This document shows positions 60,998-64,000 of a stretch of 64,000 bases of DNA, in pieces. Position 1 is the stretch's first letter. Every line of letters begins with the position of its first letter. A model generated the notes under the pieces. It had not been told where the DNA came from. It did no database searches and worked only from the letters and a program-made list of their open reading frames with translations. Source of the stretch: CAIMFV01 sp040757715 (GTDB taxonomy: Bacteria > Pseudomonadota > Alphaproteobacteria > Caulobacterales > Caulobacteraceae); the NCBI GenBank assembly GCA_040757715.1, contig JBFLWS010000008.1:1-64000 (forward strand), read 5' to 3'. A program made the position numbers and the translations under genes.

Positions 60998-63636
60998 AGC
61001 GAGGTCCAGTGCTCGATCTTGTTGAGCAAATTGCCGACATTGATGGGCTTGGCGATATGGTCGTTCATCCCCGCGGCGGCGCAGGCCTCCACGGCGTTCG
61101 GCAATACATCGGCGGTGATGGCGAGGATCGGCGTCGCCTGGTTCAGCGCTGACTTCACCCTGATGGCGCGGGCGGCGGCGACGCCGTCCAGGCGCGGCAT
61201 TTGCAGATCCATCAGGATGACGTCGAAGCGCTGTGTATCCGCGACTTCCACCGCCTCCTGACCGTCCCGGGCTTCCGTCACCTCAGCGTCGAACGAGGTC
61301 AGAATCGCGCGCAACAGTTCGCGGTTCTGCTCCACGTCGTCCACCACCAGAACCTTCAATGGATTGAGATGATCGGCCTGCGTGGCCGCGGCGTGATCTT
61401 TGGGCGGCTCGGAGCCAATCGCGGGCGCGGCGATGGTGAACCAGAACGTGGAGCCGCTCCCAAACTCGCTGTCGACGCCGATCTCGCCGCCCAGAAGCTC
61501 CGCCAGGGACTTGGAGATCGCAAGGCCCAGCCCGGCGCCGCCATACTGTCGCGTGCTGGATTCATCCACCTGGGAGAAACGCTGGAAGATGCGCTCGACC
61601 TGGTCCGGTGGAATGCCAATGCCGGTGTCCTTGACCATGAACTGAAGCTTCTGGTCGGGCAGAGCGATGGTCTCGACCGTAACGGCGCCGCGGACGGTGA
61701 ACTTGATAGCGTTGGTGATCAGATTGACCAGAATCTGTCGCAATCGCTGCGCGTCGGTGGCGATGCAGGCCGGCAGGACGGCGTCGCCAAGCCGCTCCAG
61801 CGCCAGGCCCTTTTCTTCCGCTTTCGGCCGCATGAAATCGACGACGTCATCCACCAGAGCCTGAACGTCCACCGGGCGGACGACCGCCTCCAGCGCCCCG
61901 GCGTCGAGTCGCGAGAAATCGAGGATCTCATTCACGAGGGCGAGCAAGCTCTGGCCGCCCTTGACGATGCGATCGACGTAGCGACCTGCAGGATCCGGCA
62001 GGTCCGGAACTCTGGCCAGAAGATCGGCGAACCCGAGAATGCCCGTCAGCGGCGTGCGAATCTCGTGGCTCATATTGGCCAGGAATTGCGCCTTGGCCGC
62101 CGCCGCAGCCTCCGCTTCCTCGGTTTTGCGGCGCAAGGCGTCTTCCACCGCCAGACGTTCTTCCACATTGCGCAGCACCGTGACGATGCCGGTGAAGCGG
62201 CCTTCGGCGTCATAGATCTTGGTCGGGTTGGCCTGCACCCAGAGCGGCGATCCATCGCGGCGCAGGACTTGCGAGATGTTCCGTCGTGTCGCCGAAAAGG
62301 CCTCGTTGAGCTCCAGCGCGGTCAAGGTTGTCGCCATGCCCGCCGTCGAGGGCAGAAACTCGGCGACGTTCCGGCCGATAATCTCCGAGGGCGTATAGCC
62401 AAACTGTCTGATCGACGTCGAGCCGTACTCCAGCGTCCCGTCCAGGTCGTAAGCGACAATGACATCGCCCACATGCTCGGCGAGCATCTGGTAAAAGTTA
62501 TCACTTTTGGCGAGCTCAGCCAGCGTCGCGGCGGAGTCCGCGGCGGCGGCCTTCAGCGCCTTCATGTCGCGACGTTCGTGCTCCAACGCGATGGCGAACG
62601 AAAGTTCCTCCGCGAGCTGTGTAAAGACCACCATCTCTTGCGGTCCGAAGGCGTTCGGCTGGCGCCCATAAACCACCACGACCCCTTGAATATCCTCGCC
62701 ACGGAAGAAGGGCACGGTGACGCTTGAGCGGATGCCGTAGCGGTCGGCGAGCCCGCGCCAAGGACCGAAGGTCGGACTGTCGCGGGTGTCCACCACGAAT
62801 TCGGGCTCGCCGCTGCGGAGGGCCCGGCCTGTCGGACCGCGCCCCTGCCAACGCTCGTCGGACCAGCTGAGGTCAAGCCCATCTACGTATTTGACGCAGT
62901 TTCCGGCCCGGGCGAGAATTCTAATGGGCTTGCCTTCTGCATGCTCGGCCAACCCCACGAAGGCGGCGGCATAGGCGTCATCCTCCACCAGGGCCGCGCA
63001 GACCTGCGCCGCCACATCGTCAAAGCTTCCGGATTGCAACAGGGCGGAAGTGGCGCGCGCATAGGCGTTGGTGGCCCATTGCACGCGTTTCAGGCGATCT
63101 TCCGCTTCTACGGGATTTGGGTTCGCCGAACCCTTAGCGCCGAGGCCACCCAGGCGGCCTGCGAGCCCAGTCCGCAACAGCATCGACTCCATGACGCTGG
63201 CGGCCAGGGCCTTTAGGCGATCACGAGTCGCCTTGGTCGGCGTCGACCTTGGACGGAGATCGAACACGCAAAGCGCACCGATGCGACGTCCGCCCGGCGT
63301 GATCAGAGGCGCGCCCATGAAGAAGCGCACGCCCGGATCGCCAGTCACCCACGGCTCATCCTTGAAACGGGCGTCCTGCAACATGTCGGGGACCGCCAAC
63401 ACGTCGTCGGACCGGACGACATGGTCGCAGAATGAGCGGCCGCGTGGCGCTTCATTGAACAACACGCCCCGGCGGGCCTTGAACCATTGCCGATCCTGAT
63501 CGAGCAACGAGATCACTGCGATCGGCGCCTTGAACGTAAAGGCCGCCAGTTCCGTCAACGCATCGAACTGGATTTCAGGTTGCGTCGCCAGCTCCGCCAG
63601 TTCGGTCAGGTCCGCAATTCGTTCCGACTCGCTCAT
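60994..63636 (-). CDS. Hybrid sensor histidine kinase, GAF-GAF-PAS-HisKA-HATPase-REC
   Basis: An 880-residue signalling protein without membrane segments, so it senses in the cytoplasm. Domains in order: GAF (about 15-155, GAPLITPGGRRIGALCVFD), a second GAF (about 190-350, SSVTVPFFRGEDIQGVVVVYG), PAS (about 380-500), a dimerisation/phosphoacceptor domain with His524 (NMSHEIRTPL), an ATPase domain (N box NLITNAIKF, DTGIGI, YGGAGLGLAI) and a receiver (about 760-880) with phospho-acceptor Asp810 (LMDLQMPRLDG). I chose ATG 63636. An in-frame start at 63693 would add 19 residues with no better ribosome site. No cognate regulator gene lies next to it. Confidence 0.93.
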   Translation of the reverse strand: MSESERIADLTELAELATQPEIQFDALTELAAFTFKAPIAVISLLDQDRQWFKARRGVLFNEAPRGRSFCDHVVRSDDVLAVPDMLQDARFKDEPWVTGDPGVRFFMGAPLITPGGRRIGALCVFDLRPRSTPTKATRDRLKALAASVMESMLLRTGLAGRLGGLGAKGSANPNPVEAEDRLKRVQWATNAYARATSALLQSGSFDDVAAQVCAALVEDDAYAAAFVGLAEHAEGKPIRILARAGNCVKYVDGLDLSWSDERWQGRGPTGRALRSGEPEFVVDTRDSPTFGPWRGLADRYGIRSSVTVPFFRGEDIQGVVVVYGRQPNAFGPQEMVVFTQLAEELSFAIALEHERRDMKALKAAAADSAATLAELAKSDNFYQMLAEHVGDVIVAYDLDGTLEYGSTSIRQFGYTPSEIIGRNVAEFLPSTAGMATTLTALELNEAFSATRRNISQVLRRDGSPLWVQANPTKIYDAEGRFTGIVTVLRNVEERLAVEDALRRKTEEAEAAAAAKAQFLANMSHEIRTPLTGILGFADLLARVPDLPDPAGRYVDRIVKGGQSLLALVNEILDFSRLDAGALEAVVRPVDVQALVDDVVDFMRPKAEEKGLALERLGDAVLPACIATDAQRLRQILVNLITNAIKFTVRGAVTVETIALPDQKLQFMVKDTGIGIPPDQVERIFQRFSQVDESSTRQYGGAGLGLAISKSLAELLGGEIGVDSEFGSGSTFWFTIAAPAIGSEPPKDHAAATQADHLNPLKVLVVDDVEQNRELLRAILTSFDAEVTEARDGQEAVEVADTQRFDVILMDLQMPRLDGVAAARAIRVKSALNQATPILAITADVLPNAVEACAAAGMNDHIAKPINVGNLLNKIEHWTSL

Positions 63637-64000
63637 CGTCACAATCCGCTCAATCGTCACGTGGGCCTTCAATCTAAATATGTAAATTTTCAAGCCAACG
63701 CTATCGACACAATCTTTGTCAAATTAATACTTAACCGAGCACACAAGCGGTATTTGCACGATCGTCCGCGAAGGTTCGATTTTATTTGCACAAATGATCA
63801 GCAATTCACTCCTGGACCTGTGCAATATTTATATAGGATATTTTTCTTTACAAAAAATATACGAAACCCACCTACGCAAGGTCGCACGCTTGAATCTTTC
63901 ACGCCTAGCGCCGTAACCCCACAAGGAATTCCGTTGTGCAGACTACAAATCGTAATGATTTGATCGAATGCTTATTCACCAGTGGGCGAGAACAAGACGC
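63637..64000. other. AT-rich right-edge region without a recognised gene
   Basis: 364 bp, clearly richer in A and T than the rest of the window. It contains the histidine kinase promoter side and short A/T tracts around 63820-63870. I see no reading frame with a credible start and protein-like composition, and no repeat or tRNA. Confidence 0.6.

Noticed and set aside
63790..63840. Lux-box-like ACCTGT half-site in the AT-rich edge
   Set aside because: Only one half-site is present, there is no symmetric partner at the proper distance, and no luxR/luxI gene is in view.
63968..64000. Possible gene start (ATG at 63968) running off the right edge
   Set aside because: Only 11 codons are visible, no ribosome site precedes it, and other frames look equally plausible.
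1..64000. CRISPR arrays, rRNA, tRNA, insertion sequences, prophage genes
   Set aside because: I looked for regularly spaced repeats, tRNA-like cloverleaf segments and transposase or integrase proteins and saw none; a covariance-model search would be needed to exclude small RNAs.

Overview
The window looks like a chromosomal segment of a high-GC alphaproteobacterium, most likely of the Caulobacterales. Signs of this are TonB-dependent receptors (TBDRs) serving glycan loci without SusD partners, an oxidative (Weimberg-type) sugar-acid operon whose dehydratase closely resembles Caulobacter XylD, a flavin-dependent halogenase beside a TBDR, and a ChrR-type anti-sigma factor. I saw no rRNA, tRNA, CRISPR array, transposase or phage gene.

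Bases 1-45003 form one large sugar-utilisation region. At the left, a leftward operon (aldose epimerase, XylD-type aldonate dehydratase, alpha-ketoglutarate semialdehyde dehydrogenase, AraD1-type dehydratase cut by the window edge) runs opposite a FucP-like transporter. Then come exported glycosidases: GH42, GH39, GH29, GH51, GH31, a second GH42, GH3, GH35 and an SGNH acetylesterase. Among them lie a FadR/FCD-type GntR regulator and a LacI regulator. Next are a flavin-dependent halogenase, a large TBDR, a sugar-porter transporter, a second GH3 and a GH2 enzyme. The block closes with De Ley-Doudoroff galactose genes (dgoK, dgoA, galactose dehydrogenase) and a further Gfo/Idh oxidoreductase. The combination GH31 + GH35 + fucosidase + GH3 + acetylesterase + TBDR points to periplasmic dismantling of xyloglucan oligosaccharides or a similar side-chain-rich hemicellulose. 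No endo-acting enzyme is present. Released xylose/arabinose and galactose would enter the oxidative pathways encoded at the two flanks.

Nearly every divergent promoter in this region carries a LacI-like palindrome (about TGGTAGCGCTACCA) and/or a GntR-like palindrome (TTGT-N3-ACAA), often side by side. This suggests that the two local regulators jointly control the locus.

Bases 45065-47651 hold ubiT-ubiU-ubiV (oxygen-independent ubiquinone synthesis), preceded by an FNR/FixK-type box. Bases 47945-53952 hold an RpoE-ChrR pair (singlet-oxygen response) with a four-gene overlapping operon (amine oxidase, DUF1365, cyclopropane-fatty-acid-synthase-like methyltransferase, DUF2177) and a DUF1295 gene; three similar ECF-type promoters link them. 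The right end holds a second TBDR, a secreted CocE/AEH-type hydrolase, PEP carboxylase and a GAF-GAF-PAS hybrid histidine kinase, then an AT-rich stretch in which I find no gene.
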